Both the position numbers and the translations under genes were made by a program. A model generated the notes under the pieces. It saw nothing but the letters and a program-made list of their open reading frames with translations, was not told the origin of the DNA and did not search any database. A stretch of 64,000 bases of DNA from Neomegalonema sp. (GTDB lineage: Bacteria; Pseudomonadota; Alphaproteobacteria; Rhodobacterales; Rhodobacteraceae): contig NZ_JAQTXI010000006.1 of the NCBI RefSeq assembly GCF_028688855.1, positions 124,001 through 188,000 of the forward strand, read 5' to 3'. Positions 1-8,858 of the stretch are shown piece by piece; the stretch's first letter is position 1, and every line of letters begins with the position of its first letter.

Positions 1-142
1 GGATAAACATCCGGCCTCGTTATAGCCTTCGCTCCAGACGCGCCGGAACACGGCGCCAGGCGCGCGCCGTCTCGGGAGGGCGCGCGAGGGACGATGACAA
101 GGCTCCGGCGACAAGACCGGGGCGCTCCAGGGAGGGACGACC

Positions 143-1552
143 ATGCTCCGCAACGGCGGTCTCAAAACGCGTCTCGCGCTCGGCGCGGCGGCGGCGGCGC
201 TTCTGGCGTCCGGACAGGTTCAGGCGGCGGGCTTCGCGCTGAAGTCCCATTCCGCGAGCGGGCAGGGGGCCTCCTTCGCGGGCGCCTCGGCGGGGGCCAA
301 CGGCGTGGCCTCGATGTTCTACAACCCGGCCTCCATCGCTCTGGCGACCGGCCTGCAGACCGAGGCGGGCGGCGCCATCCTGCTGCCCGACGTCGAGATC
401 GAGAACGTGCAGTCGGCCTTCGTGGCGGGCGTGGTCCCCGGAACGACGACCCTCGTCTACACGCCCCAGAGCAGCGGCCCGACCTCCTCGACCTCCGACG
501 AGATCGGCCTCGTGCCGCACACCTACGTGGCCGCCCCGATCAACGACCGGATCACGGTCGGCCTGAGCCTCAACGCGCCCTTCGGCCTGACCACCGATTA
601 CGGCGATCAATGGGCGGGCCGCTATCACGCCACCTCTTCGGAGCTGACGACGATCAACGCCGCTCCGACCGTCGCCTACAAGATCACGGACAACGTCGCC
701 GTGGCGGCGGGCCTGCAGCTGCAATACGCCAAGGCTGAGCTGGAAAGCGCCGTCAGCCTGCCGGGCGCCGTCTGCTCGGCCATGCCGGGCACGGCGACCT
801 GCGCGGCCGTGGCCCCCGCCATCGGCGTCGCCGATTACGACGCGCTCTCGAAGGTGTCGGGCCATGACTTCGGCGTGGGCTTCACGCTGGGCGTCCTGGC
901 CGAGCCTCTGCCGGGCACGATGGTCGGCCTGGGCTACCGCTCCAAGATCAAGCACGACATCGACGGCGACGCCGAATTCCATGCGCGTTCGGCGGCGGGC
1001 GCTTCGCTGCTCGGCAACATCCAGGCGCTCGGCCGCCTGACCAACGGCGGCGGCGCGACCTCCATCTCGACGCCCGCCATGCTGAACTTCGGCGTCTCGC
1101 ATCAGCTCAACGACCGCATCAAGCTGCTCGGCGAGGCCCAGTGGACCCAGTGGTCCAGCTTCGAGGATCTCGTCATCGACTTCGACGACGGCACCCCCAC
1201 CAGCACCACCGAACATCACTGGGACGATTCCTGGTATTTCGCCCTCGGCGCCGAATATCAGGCGACGCCGCATCTGCGCCTGCGCGCGGGCCTCGGCTAC
1301 GACCAGACTCCGGTCCCGACCGAATTCCGCACGCCGCGTCTGCCCGACACCGACCGCACCTGGTTCTCGCTCGGCGCGAGCTACGACGTGAACGACAAGA
1401 TCTCGGTGAACGCGGGCTACACCTACATCACCGCCAAGGACGCGAAGATCGACCTCGACGGCACGGGCACCGATTCCTCCCGCGGCAAGTTCTCGGGCGA
1501 TCTGAACGCCAACGTGCATATCTTCATGCTCTCGGGCGTCTACCGCTTCTGA
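143..1552 (+). CDS. FadL/OmpP1-family outer-membrane transport protein
   Basis: 469-residue protein of the OmpP1/FadL/TodX family, predicted 14-strand outer-membrane barrels that admit long-chain fatty acids or other hydrophobic compounds. It has a signal peptide (basic start, Ala/Leu-rich core, cleavage near QAAG around residue 30), followed by the family-typical N-terminal plug region with GQGASFAG and the YNPAS motif near residue 60. The C-terminus ends in alternating strands and a terminal aromatic (YRF), as expected for Bam substrates. The ATG at 143 is preceded by a strong GGGAGGG site. A hairpin follows the gene. The substrate cannot be told from sequence. Confidence 0.9.
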   Translation: MLRNGGLKTRLALGAAAAALLASGQVQAAGFALKSHSASGQGASFAGASAGANGVASMFYNPASIALATGLQTEAGGAILLPDVEIENVQSAFVAGVVPGTTTLVYTPQSSGPTSSTSDEIGLVPHTYVAAPINDRITVGLSLNAPFGLTTDYGDQWAGRYHATSSELTTINAAPTVAYKITDNVAVAAGLQLQYAKAELESAVSLPGAVCSAMPGTATCAAVAPAIGVADYDALSKVSGHDFGVGFTLGVLAEPLPGTMVGLGYRSKIKHDIDGDAEFHARSAAGASLLGNIQALGRLTNGGGATSISTPAMLNFGVSHQLNDRIKLLGEAQWTQWSSFEDLVIDFDDGTPTSTTEHHWDDSWYFALGAEYQATPHLRLRAGLGYDQTPVPTEFRTPRLPDTDRTWFSLGASYDVNDKISVNAGYTYITAKDAKIDLDGTGTDSSRGKFSGDLNANVHIFMLSGVYRF

Positions 1553-1581
1553 GCCTGAACGAGTCTTTCGCATGAGACGTC

Positions 1582-1619
1582 CGCCGGGGGCGGAGGCTTG
1601 CGGGCCTTCGCCCCCGGCG
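1582..1619 (+). terminator. hairpin terminator after the FadL gene
   Basis: An 11-bp perfect GC-rich stem (arms 1582-1592 and 1609-1619) whose 16-nt loop can itself pair AGGC with GCCT. It lies 30 nt after the FadL stop and before the glcD ribosome site. The following T-tract is poor (TCTATTCT), so this may be an imperfect terminator or an mRNA-stabilising hairpin. Confidence 0.5.
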
Positions 1620-1655
1620 TCTATTCTGGGGGCTTCCCGAAGGGAGGGACGCCCT

Positions 1656-3095
1656 GTGGAGAAACCGACCCCTGACGCCGCCGTGCTCGCGCGGCGCGAC
1701 GAGATCCTGGCGGGGCTGCGCCGCATCCTGCCGCCTCGGGCGGTGGTGTCCGACGAGGAATCCCTGCGCGCCTATGAATGCGACGCCCTGACGGCCTATC
1801 GTCAGATTCCGCTGGTCGTGGCCTTGCCGGGCTCCGCCGCGGAGGCTGCGGCGCTCATGCGCCATTGCGCCGAGGAGGGGATTCCCGTCACGCCGCGCGG
1901 CGCGGGCACCTCCCTGACCGGCGGCGCCCTGCCCGGCGCCGATTGCGTGACCATCGGCATGGCGCGGCTGAACCAGGTGCTGGAGATCGATCCGCAAGCC
2001 CGCGTGGCGCGGGTTCAGGCGGGGGCCACGAATCTCTCCGTCAGCCGCGTCGCCGCGCCGGAAGGCTTCTTCTACGCGCCGGATCCCTCCTCGCAGCTGG
2101 CCTGCTCCATCGGGGGCAACGTGGCGATGAACTCGGGCGGCGCCCATTGCCTGAAATACGGCGTGACGCTCAACAATCTGCTCGGGGTCACGCTGGTCAC
2201 GCCCGCAGGCGAGGTTCTGGAGATCGGCGGCGCGCACATGGATTCGCCGGGGCTGGATCTTCTCGGCGTGGTCTGCGGCTCTGAGGGGCTGTTGGGCCTC
2301 GTGACCGACGCGACCCTGCGTCTGACGCCCCTGCCGGAGGGCGCGCGTCCGGCGCTGATCGGCTTCGACTCGGCGGAGGCGGCGGGCGCCTGCGTGGCGG
2401 CGATCATCGAGGCGGGGCTGGCGCCGGTGGCCATGGAGTTCATGGACCGCCCTTGCATCCTGGCCTGCGAGGCCTTCGCCAGGCCGAATTATCCCGATTG
2501 CGAGGCGCTGCTGATCGTCGAGGCGGAGGGCTCCGAGGCGGAGATCCGCGAGCAGCTCGCCCGCATCGAGTCCGTGGCGGCGCGGTTCCGGCCCGTCGCG
2601 CTGCGGGTCAGCGCCTCCGAGGCGGAGAGCGCCGCCATCTGGGCGGGGCGCAAGGCGGCTTTCGGCGCCATGGGCGCTCTGGGCGACTACATCTGTCTCG
2701 ACGGCGTGACGCCCTTGTCGCGTCTGCCGGAGATCCTGACCGCCATCGCCGCCCTCGCGGAGAAATACGGCCTGCGGGTCTCCAACGTCTTTCATGCGGG
2801 CGACGGGAATCTGCATCCGCTCATCGTCTTCGACGCCAACAAGCCCGGCGATCTGGAGAAGGCCGAGGCCTGCGGCGCCGAGATCCTCCGGCTCTGCGTG
2901 GAGATGGGCGGATGCCTCACCGGAGAACATGGCGTGGGCGTGGAGAAACGCGAACTCATGAGCGCGCAATTCGCGCCGCATGAGCTCGACTTGCAGATGG
3001 CGGTGAAATCGGCTTTCGATCCCGGATGGCGGATGAATCCGGGGAAGGTCTTTCCTCTGGCGGCGGTGCGGGCCTTCCGGGAGGCCGCCGAATGA
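1656..3095 (+). CDS. glcD: glycolate oxidase subunit GlcD (FAD-linked)
   Basis: 479-residue FAD-binding subunit of glycolate oxidase, which oxidises glycolate to glyoxylate at the membrane. The PCMH-type FAD domain shows PRGAGTSLTGGALP near residue 90 and SIGGNVAMNSGG near residue 150. The C-terminal FAD-oxidase domain carries FHAGDGNLHP and the late GEHGVG motif. I chose the GTG at 1656 because AGGGAGGG lies 7 nt upstream; the reading frame opens further up at 1572 but that extension looks non-coding. The stop overlaps the glcE ATG by four bases, so the two are probably translationally coupled. No glcC-type regulator is visible in the window. Confidence 0.95.
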   Translation: MEKPTPDAAVLARRDEILAGLRRILPPRAVVSDEESLRAYECDALTAYRQIPLVVALPGSAAEAAALMRHCAEEGIPVTPRGAGTSLTGGALPGADCVTIGMARLNQVLEIDPQARVARVQAGATNLSVSRVAAPEGFFYAPDPSSQLACSIGGNVAMNSGGAHCLKYGVTLNNLLGVTLVTPAGEVLEIGGAHMDSPGLDLLGVVCGSEGLLGLVTDATLRLTPLPEGARPALIGFDSAEAAGACVAAIIEAGLAPVAMEFMDRPCILACEAFARPNYPDCEALLIVEAEGSEAEIREQLARIESVAARFRPVALRVSASEAESAAIWAGRKAAFGAMGALGDYICLDGVTPLSRLPEILTAIAALAEKYGLRVSNVFHAGDGNLHPLIVFDANKPGDLEKAEACGAEILRLCVEMGGCLTGEHGVGVEKRELMSAQFAPHELDLQMAVKSAFDPGWRMNPGKVFPLAAVRAFREAAE

Positions 3096-4264
3096 CTCCC
3101 GCCTATCGAGAGGCCGAGGCGGCGCTCGCGGCCCTTGTGGCCGAAGCCGCCGTGTCGAACCGCAAGTTCGAGATCCGGGGCGGGGGGGCGCATCGGATCT
3201 GGGGGCGGCCTGTGGAGGGCGAGGCCCTGGAGACCGCCGCGCTTTCGGGAATCTCGCTCTATGAGCCGGGCGAGATGACCCTCGTCGCCGGCGCCGGGAC
3301 TCCCTTGCGCGAGGTGGAGGCGACCCTCGCCCTGCGAGGGCAGCGCCTGGGCTTCGAGCCGCCCGACTGGCGGGCCTTGCTGGAGACCCAGGGCGAGCCG
3401 ACGCTTGGCGGAATCTTCGTCTGCGGGATCGCGGGTCCGCGGCGTCTGCGGGTGGGCTCGGCGCGGGATCACGCGCTCGGGCTGCGCTTCGTCGACGGCC
3501 AGGGCCGCGTCCATCGCGCGGGCGGGCGGGTGATGAAGAACGTCACCGGGCTGGACATGACGCGGCTGCTCTGCGGCTCGCATGGGACTCTGGGCCTGGT
3601 CACCGAGGTTGCGCTGAAGACCGCGCCCCTCCCCGAGGCCATGGCGGGTCTGGTGCTGCGCGGGCTCTCCGACGCGGCGGCGGTGGAGGCCATGGCGGCG
3701 GCGCTCGGCTCGCCCCATGAGGTTTCCGGCGCGGCCCATCTGCCGCAGAGCCGCGCAACTCATCTGCGCGTCGAGGGCTTCGCCGGGCTTCTGCCCGAGC
3801 GGGCGGCGGAGCTGGTCCGTCTGCTCAAGCCTCATGGCGCGGCGGAGATCCTGTCCGGCGCGGAGGCCGAGGCGGTCTGGCGCGAGATCGCCGAGGCGCG
3901 GCCCTTCGTCGGGAGGCCGGGCGCGGTCTGGCGGATTTCGCTCAAGCCCGTCCATGGGCCGATCCTCGCGGAGGAGGCGCGGGCGCTCGGCGGCGAGGTC
4001 TTCTACGACTGGGGCGGCGGGCTGCTCTGGGCGCTCATCCCGGAGGGCGAATTCGAGGATGAGGACGCCGGAGCTTCGGTCCTGCGCGGGGCTCTGGCGC
4101 GTCTGGGGGGCGGCCATGCGACGCTCCTGCGCGGCTCCGACTCCCTGCGTCGGCGAGTCCCGCCCTTTCAGCCTCTGGCGCCGGGGCTGGAGGCTCTGAC
4201 GCAGCGTCTGCGCCGCGTCTTCGACCCGCAAGGGATCTTCAATCCGGGGCGCATGGGCGCCTGA
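3092..4264 (+). CDS. glcE: glycolate oxidase subunit GlcE (FAD-binding)
   Basis: 390-residue second FAD-binding subunit of glycolate oxidase, with a PCMH-like N-terminal half and a short C-terminal part. Motifs include the early GAGTPLREVE segment, LGGIFVCGIAGP, and GRVMKNVTGLDM followed by GSHGTLGLVTEV, which is characteristic of GlcE. It starts within the glcD stop (ATGA overlap) and ends 19 nt before glcF, so glcDEF reads as one operon. Family knowledge says GlcD, GlcE and GlcF are all needed for activity. Confidence 0.95.
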   Translation: MTPAYREAEAALAALVAEAAVSNRKFEIRGGGAHRIWGRPVEGEALETAALSGISLYEPGEMTLVAGAGTPLREVEATLALRGQRLGFEPPDWRALLETQGEPTLGGIFVCGIAGPRRLRVGSARDHALGLRFVDGQGRVHRAGGRVMKNVTGLDMTRLLCGSHGTLGLVTEVALKTAPLPEAMAGLVLRGLSDAAAVEAMAAALGSPHEVSGAAHLPQSRATHLRVEGFAGLLPERAAELVRLLKPHGAAEILSGAEAEAVWREIAEARPFVGRPGAVWRISLKPVHGPILAEEARALGGEVFYDWGGGLLWALIPEGEFEDEDAGASVLRGALARLGGGHATLLRGSDSLRRRVPPFQPLAPGLEALTQRLRRVFDPQGIFNPGRMGA

Positions 4265-4283
4265 ATCGCAAGGCCCGATCCTC

Positions 4284-5573
4284 ATGCAGACGAATTTCCC
4301 GCCCGAGCTTCTGAAAGACCCGGACATGGCGCGTTCGGAAAGCGTGGTGCGTCGCTGCGTGCATTGCGGCTTCTGCACCGCGACTTGCCCCACCTTCCAG
4401 CTTCTCGGCGACGAGGCGGATTCTCCGCGCGGCCGGATCTACATGATCAAGGACATGCTGGAGGCGAATCGTCCCGCCGACGCCGCCACGGTGAAGCATG
4501 TGGACCGCTGCCTCTCCTGCCTCTCCTGCATGACGACCTGTCCCTCGGGCGTGCATTACATGCATCTCGTGGATCACGCCCGCGCCCATATCGAGAAGAC
4601 CTACAGGCGGCCCCTCCCGGAGCGCTTCCTCCGGCGGATGCTGGCGGTGGTGCTGCCTTCGCCGGGACTCTTCCGGGCGAGTCTGATCGGGGCGCGTCTG
4701 GCCAAGCCCTTCGCGCGCTTCCTGCCGGGGCGGCTCAAGGGCATGGTGGCCATGGCGCCGAAAAGCCTGCCCAAGCCCTTCGACGACAGCCCCCGGATCA
4801 TTCCGGCTCAGGGCGAAAGGCGGATGCGCGTCGCTTTGCTGACCGGCTGCGCGCAGAAGGTGCTTGATCCCGAGATCAACGAGGCGACCATCCGGCTGCT
4901 GACCCGCCATGGCGTCGAGGTCTGCCTCGCGGAGGGCGCGGGCTGCTGCGGAGCCCTGACGCATCACATGGGCTTCACCGGGAGCGCCCATGCGGCGGCT
5001 GCGGGGAACATCCGCGCCTGGATGCGTCTGCGTGAGGAGAAGGGCGGGCTGGACGCCGTGGTGATCAACGCCTCGGGCTGCGGCACCACCGTCAAGGATT
5101 ACGGCCACATGTTCCGCGCCGATCCGACTTTGGCCGAAGCGGCGGCGGTGATCGCCGGTCTGGCCCGCGACGTCACCGAGGTCATGGAGAGCCTCGGCCT
5201 CAGGCCCTCCGGCGAGACGCCCGCCCTGAAGGTGGCCTATCATTCGGCCTGTTCGCTGCAACACGGCCAGAAGATCACGCAGACGCCGAAGACCCTGCTG
5301 AAGAAGGCGGGCTTTGCGGTGGTGGAGCCTGCGGAGGGTCATCTCTGCTGCGGCTCGGCGGGGACGTATAATCTCCTGCAACCCGAGATCGCCGGGAAGC
5401 TCAAGGCGCGCAAGCTGGCGAATCTCGCCCGCACGAAGCCCGACGTCATCGCGGCGGGGAACATCGGCTGCATGACCCAGTTGTCCGAAGGCGCCCCTGC
5501 GCCTATCGTCCATACGGCGCAATTGCTCGACTGGGCGACGGGCGGTCCGCGTCCTGCGGCGATTCCCGCCTGA
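4284..5573 (+). CDS. glcF: glycolate oxidase iron-sulfur subunit GlcF
   Basis: 429-residue electron-transfer subunit of glycolate oxidase. Two 4Fe-4S clusters are marked by CVHCGFCTATCP near residue 30 and CLSCLSCMTTCP near residue 80. Two cysteine-rich CCG-type domains follow, with GAGCCGALTHH near residue 220 and HLCCGSAGTYNLLQ near residue 355. Third gene of the glc operon, 19 nt after glcE. It passes electrons from the FAD subunits towards the quinone pool. Confidence 0.95.
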   Translation: MQTNFPPELLKDPDMARSESVVRRCVHCGFCTATCPTFQLLGDEADSPRGRIYMIKDMLEANRPADAATVKHVDRCLSCLSCMTTCPSGVHYMHLVDHARAHIEKTYRRPLPERFLRRMLAVVLPSPGLFRASLIGARLAKPFARFLPGRLKGMVAMAPKSLPKPFDDSPRIIPAQGERRMRVALLTGCAQKVLDPEINEATIRLLTRHGVEVCLAEGAGCCGALTHHMGFTGSAHAAAAGNIRAWMRLREEKGGLDAVVINASGCGTTVKDYGHMFRADPTLAEAAAVIAGLARDVTEVMESLGLRPSGETPALKVAYHSACSLQHGQKITQTPKTLLKKAGFAVVEPAEGHLCCGSAGTYNLLQPEIAGKLKARKLANLARTKPDVIAAGNIGCMTQLSEGAPAPIVHTAQLLDWATGGPRPAAIPA

Positions 5574-5598
5574 AGCCGCCCCCGCACAGGAGAATCCC

Positions 5599-5874
5599 AT
5601 GACCCCCGCCCGCCTGACGCTCTGTCTCGTCGCGCCGCTTCTGCTCGCGGCCTGCGCCTCCCGGAGTTCGTCCTATTCGGATTATTCGGACGCGCCTCCG
5701 CCGATGGTGGGCATGGGCAACCCCGCTTCGATCTACTGCGAGAGCGCGGCGATCCGGGGCGTGCTCAGCATCCGCCGGACTCCCGACGGCGGCGGAGAAT
5801 ACGGCGTCTGCATGCTGCCCGACGGCAGCGAGATGGAGGAATGGCAGCTCTTCCGCCGCGACAATCCGCAGTAA
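5599..5874 (+). CDS. DUF333-type small lipoprotein
   Basis: 91-residue predicted lipoprotein: a short hydrophobic leader ending in a lipobox (LLAAC, Cys19), a Ser/Tyr-rich linker, then the DUF333 signature with NPASIYC, GGGEYGVCMLPDG and EEWQLFRR. The two conserved cysteines of the domain are present. Function of the family is unknown; members sit in the envelope. AGGAGAAT precedes the ATG. It lies 25 nt after glcF and may share its transcript. It converges on the peroxidase gene with only three bases between the stops. Confidence 0.8.
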   Translation: MTPARLTLCLVAPLLLAACASRSSSYSDYSDAPPPMVGMGNPASIYCESAAIRGVLSIRRTPDGGGEYGVCMLPDGSEMEEWQLFRRDNPQ

Positions 5875-5877
5875 GCC

Positions 5878-6417
5878 TCAGCCGAGCGCCGCATCCAGGG
5901 CGGCGAGCAGGCGCGGATCCTCAGGCGTCACGCCCGAGGCGAAGCGCGCCAGAGGAACGCCGTCGCGGCCGACGAGGAATTTCTCGAAATTCCACAGGAC
6001 TTCGCCCGGCGCTCCCGGCTTGATCCCGTAGCGCGCGAGGTTGGCGGCGGTCGCTTCGCCGTCCAGAGCCTCCGGCAGGGCCCGGGTCAGCGCCGCATAG
6101 AGCGGATGCTTCTCCGGCCCCGTCGCGACGATCTTGGCGAACATGGGGAAGGTCACGCCATAGGTCGCCGAGCAGAATCCGGCGATCTCGGCTTCGGTTC
6201 CGGGCTCCTGTCCGCCGAAGTCGTTGGCGGGAAAGCCGAGGACCTCGAAGCCTTGCGCGGCCCTGGCTGCATGGAGCGCCTCCAGCCCGGCGTATTGCTT
6301 CGTGAAGCCGCATTTCGAGGCCACGTTGACGATCAGCAGCGCCTTCCCCGCATGAGCGGAGAGGCTGTCTTGCGCGCCGTCGATGCGCGTCAGGGGGATC
6401 TCGGCGAGAGCGGTCAT
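5878..6417 (-). CDS. glutathione peroxidase family (cysteine type)
   Basis: 179-residue thiol peroxidase that reduces hydroperoxides with glutathione or thioredoxin. The catalytic triad is readable as Cys36 (in NVASKCGFT, Cys instead of selenocysteine), Gln70 (in NDFGGQEPG) and Trp142-Asn143 (LWNFEKF). There is no signal peptide, so it is cytoplasmic. It is a single gene, with its promoter region shared divergently with the small membrane protein that starts at 6574. Confidence 0.92.
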   Translation of the reverse strand: MTALAEIPLTRIDGAQDSLSAHAGKALLIVNVASKCGFTKQYAGLEALHAARAAQGFEVLGFPANDFGGQEPGTEAEIAGFCSATYGVTFPMFAKIVATGPEKHPLYAALTRALPEALDGEATAANLARYGIKPGAPGEVLWNFEKFLVGRDGVPLARFASGVTPEDPRLLAALDAALG

Positions 6418-6573
6418 GAGGAGCGGCCTTTCGCAGGGGAGAGCCCTGCATATGAGCCTCGCCCCCGCCCGGACGCAACCCCTCTGCGGGCTTTCGCGGC
6501 CTCCGCAGGCATGTGAGTCCTCTTGCCAGATTCTCCGGATTCGCTCAATCTATGGGCGTTCATGGAGGCTGGA

Positions 6574-7020
6574 ATGCACCTCAACCGCATCTGGGGGGCC
6601 TCGCCCGCCCGCAAGCTGATGACCGTGGCCCTGATCCTGCTCTTCGCGTCTCAGTTCTTCACCTATCAGAACTACAGCGGCCATTCGATGATGACCGTGG
6701 GGATCGGCTTCGAGAGCACCACCATCACCCACTGGTTCGGACAGGAAGAGGGCACGGGCTGGGAGCTGCATCCCCACGCCTATGTCATCATCGCCGCTCT
6801 TGTGCTGATCTATCTCAACGAGATCTCCGAGACCGAATTCTGGTCCCGATGGGGCTGGTGGCTGACCATTCCCCTCTTCTGGGCCGCCTCTTCACCGGGC
6901 GGGATCTCCGCGCCCGGCGCGAAGATGGGCATGGCCGCGGTTCTGCTGGCTCTGGCGGCCGCCGTGGCGAATCTCTTCGAACGCAGGGCCGCGCGGCGGG
7001 CGCTTTCGCCTTCGCCGTGA
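6574..7020 (+). CDS. small integral membrane protein of unknown function
   Basis: About 148 residues with four hydrophobic segments: roughly residues 13-28, 65-82, 88-105 and 112-130. I do not recognise the family. I chose the ATG at 6574 (MHLNRIWG) because GGAGG lies 5 nt upstream; an in-frame ATG at 6562 and a TTG at 6523 lack a site. Aromatic-rich turns (EFWSRWGWWL) suggest a compact bundle in the inner membrane. It is monocistronic and ends at a shared hairpin with the convergent slipin gene. Confidence 0.65.
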   Translation: MHLNRIWGASPARKLMTVALILLFASQFFTYQNYSGHSMMTVGIGFESTTITHWFGQEEGTGWELHPHAYVIIAALVLIYLNEISETEFWSRWGWWLTIPLFWAASSPGGISAPGAKMGMAAVLLALAAAVANLFERRAARRALSPSP

Positions 7021-7027
7021 GACGAAA

Positions 7028-7057
7028 GGTCCGGAGCCCCTCGCAGGGCTCCGGACC
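7028..7057. terminator. bidirectional hairpin between convergent genes
   Basis: A 12-bp perfect stem (arms 7028-7039 and 7046-7057) with a six-base loop sits in the 42-bp gap between two convergent stops. Strong stem, but only short T/A runs flank it. Confidence 0.6.
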
Positions 7058-7062
7058 GCGCT

Positions 7063-8259
7063 TCAGCCTTCGGTGTCGAGCTTGGCCACGTCGAGCAGCC
7101 CCTTGGGGCCGCCGTAGACGATCAGCCGCTCGACCTTGCTCGCCACGGCCTCCAGAGCCTCCAGCTCCTTGAGGCGCATCATGGCGGGGTTCTCCGTCAT
7201 GAGCTTCGCCGTGTTGAGCAGCGAGCGCGTGGCGGCGGTCTCCTCGCGGCGCCGGATGACGTTGGCTTCGGCCTCCTTCTCGGCGGCGACGACGCGATTG
7301 AGGATCTCGCGCATCTCGCCGGGCAGGATGACGTCCTTCATCTCGACCGCCCCGACCTCGAGGCCGACGGCGGCCATTTCGGCGCGGAGCTTCCCGGCGG
7401 CGGCCTCGTCCACGGCGACCCGCTCGGAGAGCAGGGCGTCGAGGGTCCGGGCGCTGACCGTGGCGCGCATGGCGAGCTGAAGCGCCAGATAGAGCGCCTG
7501 TCCGTAATCCTCGACGGCGGTCAACGCGAGTTTCGGGTTGGTCACGCGATAGCTCGCGGCGGCGCTGAGCCGCAGGCTCACGCGGTCGGCGGTGAGGATC
7601 TCCTGTCCCGAGACTTCGAGGGTCTGAGTCCGCAGATCCACGACCTGCGCCCCCACGAGGCCGTTCGGCGACCAGAAGCCCTGCAAGCCCGCCCCATAGC
7701 CGCCCCGATGCTCTCCGCTGACGAAGAGCTGAACGCTCTGGCCCGGCTGAGGCCTCGCGATCACGGAGACGGCGCCCGCGCCCTGCGCCTTGGCCAGGCG
7801 AGGAGTCAGAGCGGCGGGGATCTCTTCGCCGTCCTTGGGCGTCAGCTTCTCCATGCGGAAGGGGCCGAGCGCGGTCCAGTAGGCGACGCGGGATTCCGGC
7901 GGCAGAGCCGCGTAAAGCGCCTCGGCGCGATAGATCAGACCCACTTCGCCGGGGCCGGTGGTCAGCTCGACCACCTCCTCGCCCGCGCGGCCCTCGCGGA
8001 GCATCGCCAGAGCATAGGGCGAACGCACCTCCGGCGCGCCGGACAGCGCCTCCACGGCGAGTCCGAACTCCTCGAAGCGGCCCGAAAGTTCATGTTCGCC
8101 GGGGCCGAAGATTCCCAGAGCCTTGCCGTTCTTCAGAGGAATGGCGCGCTCGGTCTGGTCCACCGAGAGGACGGCGCGGCCGCGCAGGCCGTCGAGCGCG
8201 CTCGCCGAGATGCGGGAGCGGCCCAGACTATGGGTCCTGGAGGCGAAAAGGCGGGACAT
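7063..8259 (-). CDS. slipin / SPFH-domain protein (stomatin-like)
   Basis: 398-residue SPFH/Band 7 protein. The C-terminal two thirds carry the slipin pattern: VVDLRTQTLEVSGQEILTADRVSLRLSAAASYRV, then RATVSARTLDALLSE, GLEVGAVEMKDVILPGEM and AEKEAEANVIRRREE. The N-terminal ~190 residues are an extra domain seen in longer bacterial slipins. I see no transmembrane helix, unlike short slipins with an N-terminal anchor. Stomatin relatives scaffold membrane microdomains; the role here is unknown. No NfeD-type partner lies nearby. Confidence 0.85.
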   Translation of the reverse strand: MSRLFASRTHSLGRSRISASALDGLRGRAVLSVDQTERAIPLKNGKALGIFGPGEHELSGRFEEFGLAVEALSGAPEVRSPYALAMLREGRAGEEVVELTTGPGEVGLIYRAEALYAALPPESRVAYWTALGPFRMEKLTPKDGEEIPAALTPRLAKAQGAGAVSVIARPQPGQSVQLFVSGEHRGGYGAGLQGFWSPNGLVGAQVVDLRTQTLEVSGQEILTADRVSLRLSAAASYRVTNPKLALTAVEDYGQALYLALQLAMRATVSARTLDALLSERVAVDEAAAGKLRAEMAAVGLEVGAVEMKDVILPGEMREILNRVVAAEKEAEANVIRRREETAATRSLLNTAKLMTENPAMMRLKELEALEAVASKVERLIVYGGPKGLLDVAKLDTEG

Positions 8260-8858
8260 GATCGGAATCCTGATGTGAAGCGAACCTTATCGTCGCATGG
8301 AGCCTGAAGAGGGTTGGAGGTTGAAAGGAGAAGGCGCGGGGCCTCCGGAGGCTCGGGGGGCGCCGTCGAGCGGGCGGACGAGAGCCGGAGGCGGAGCCTG
8401 CGCCGCCTCCCGCGCCGAAGCCCGGGATTGAAGCGGAGGCCTGGCCTCGGGCCGTCGCCGCCATCGGCGGAGCGCGGCCTTGCGCCGCCTCGCCCGACCC
8501 GAAGGCCCGGCGCGGCGGAGAGTCTCCGAAGACCCCGCCGAGCAGGATCAAGATCGGATTTGAACCGAAAATGCCCTTCCTGTGGGAAAGGCGGCTCGCC
8601 AAATGAGCATGCGTAGAGGGGTGGGCCAATGTTCTCCGCGTGGCGGGGAACGGGGGAACGACGTCGGATCTTTCGGGCGGAACACGGCAGGGAAAAGCCC
8701 CCCGCGCCGGTGCGTCCCCGATTTTTCGGGAAGACGCGACGATACCGGCGAACCGAAGCATCGTGCGGGCAGAAAGCCGCGAATCGCCGCTTTTTGCAAG
8801 GATTTCCGAAGGGGAGCGAAAGAAAGTCTCGAAAGGAGACGATTGCGTTGCGTGAAAG
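8260..8858. other. 600-bp intergenic region without a convincing gene
   Basis: The gap lies between the end of ispE and the start of the slipin gene (both minus strand). Open frames exist but their products are Arg/Pro/Gly-rich shadows without conserved features. The half near 8370-8540 is full of imperfect GCGGAGGCC/GGCCTCCGC hairpins; the half near 8560-8850 is slightly less GC-rich. A small A/T-loop hairpin at about 8731-8746 could terminate ispE. It probably also holds the slipin promoter. An untranslated RNA is possible but not demonstrable. Confidence 0.4.

Noticed and set aside
8540-8600. tRNA-like T-loop (GGTTCAAATCC) on the minus strand
   Set aside because: No matching acceptor stem, D-arm or anticodon arm can be folded around it, and the T-stem has a mismatch.
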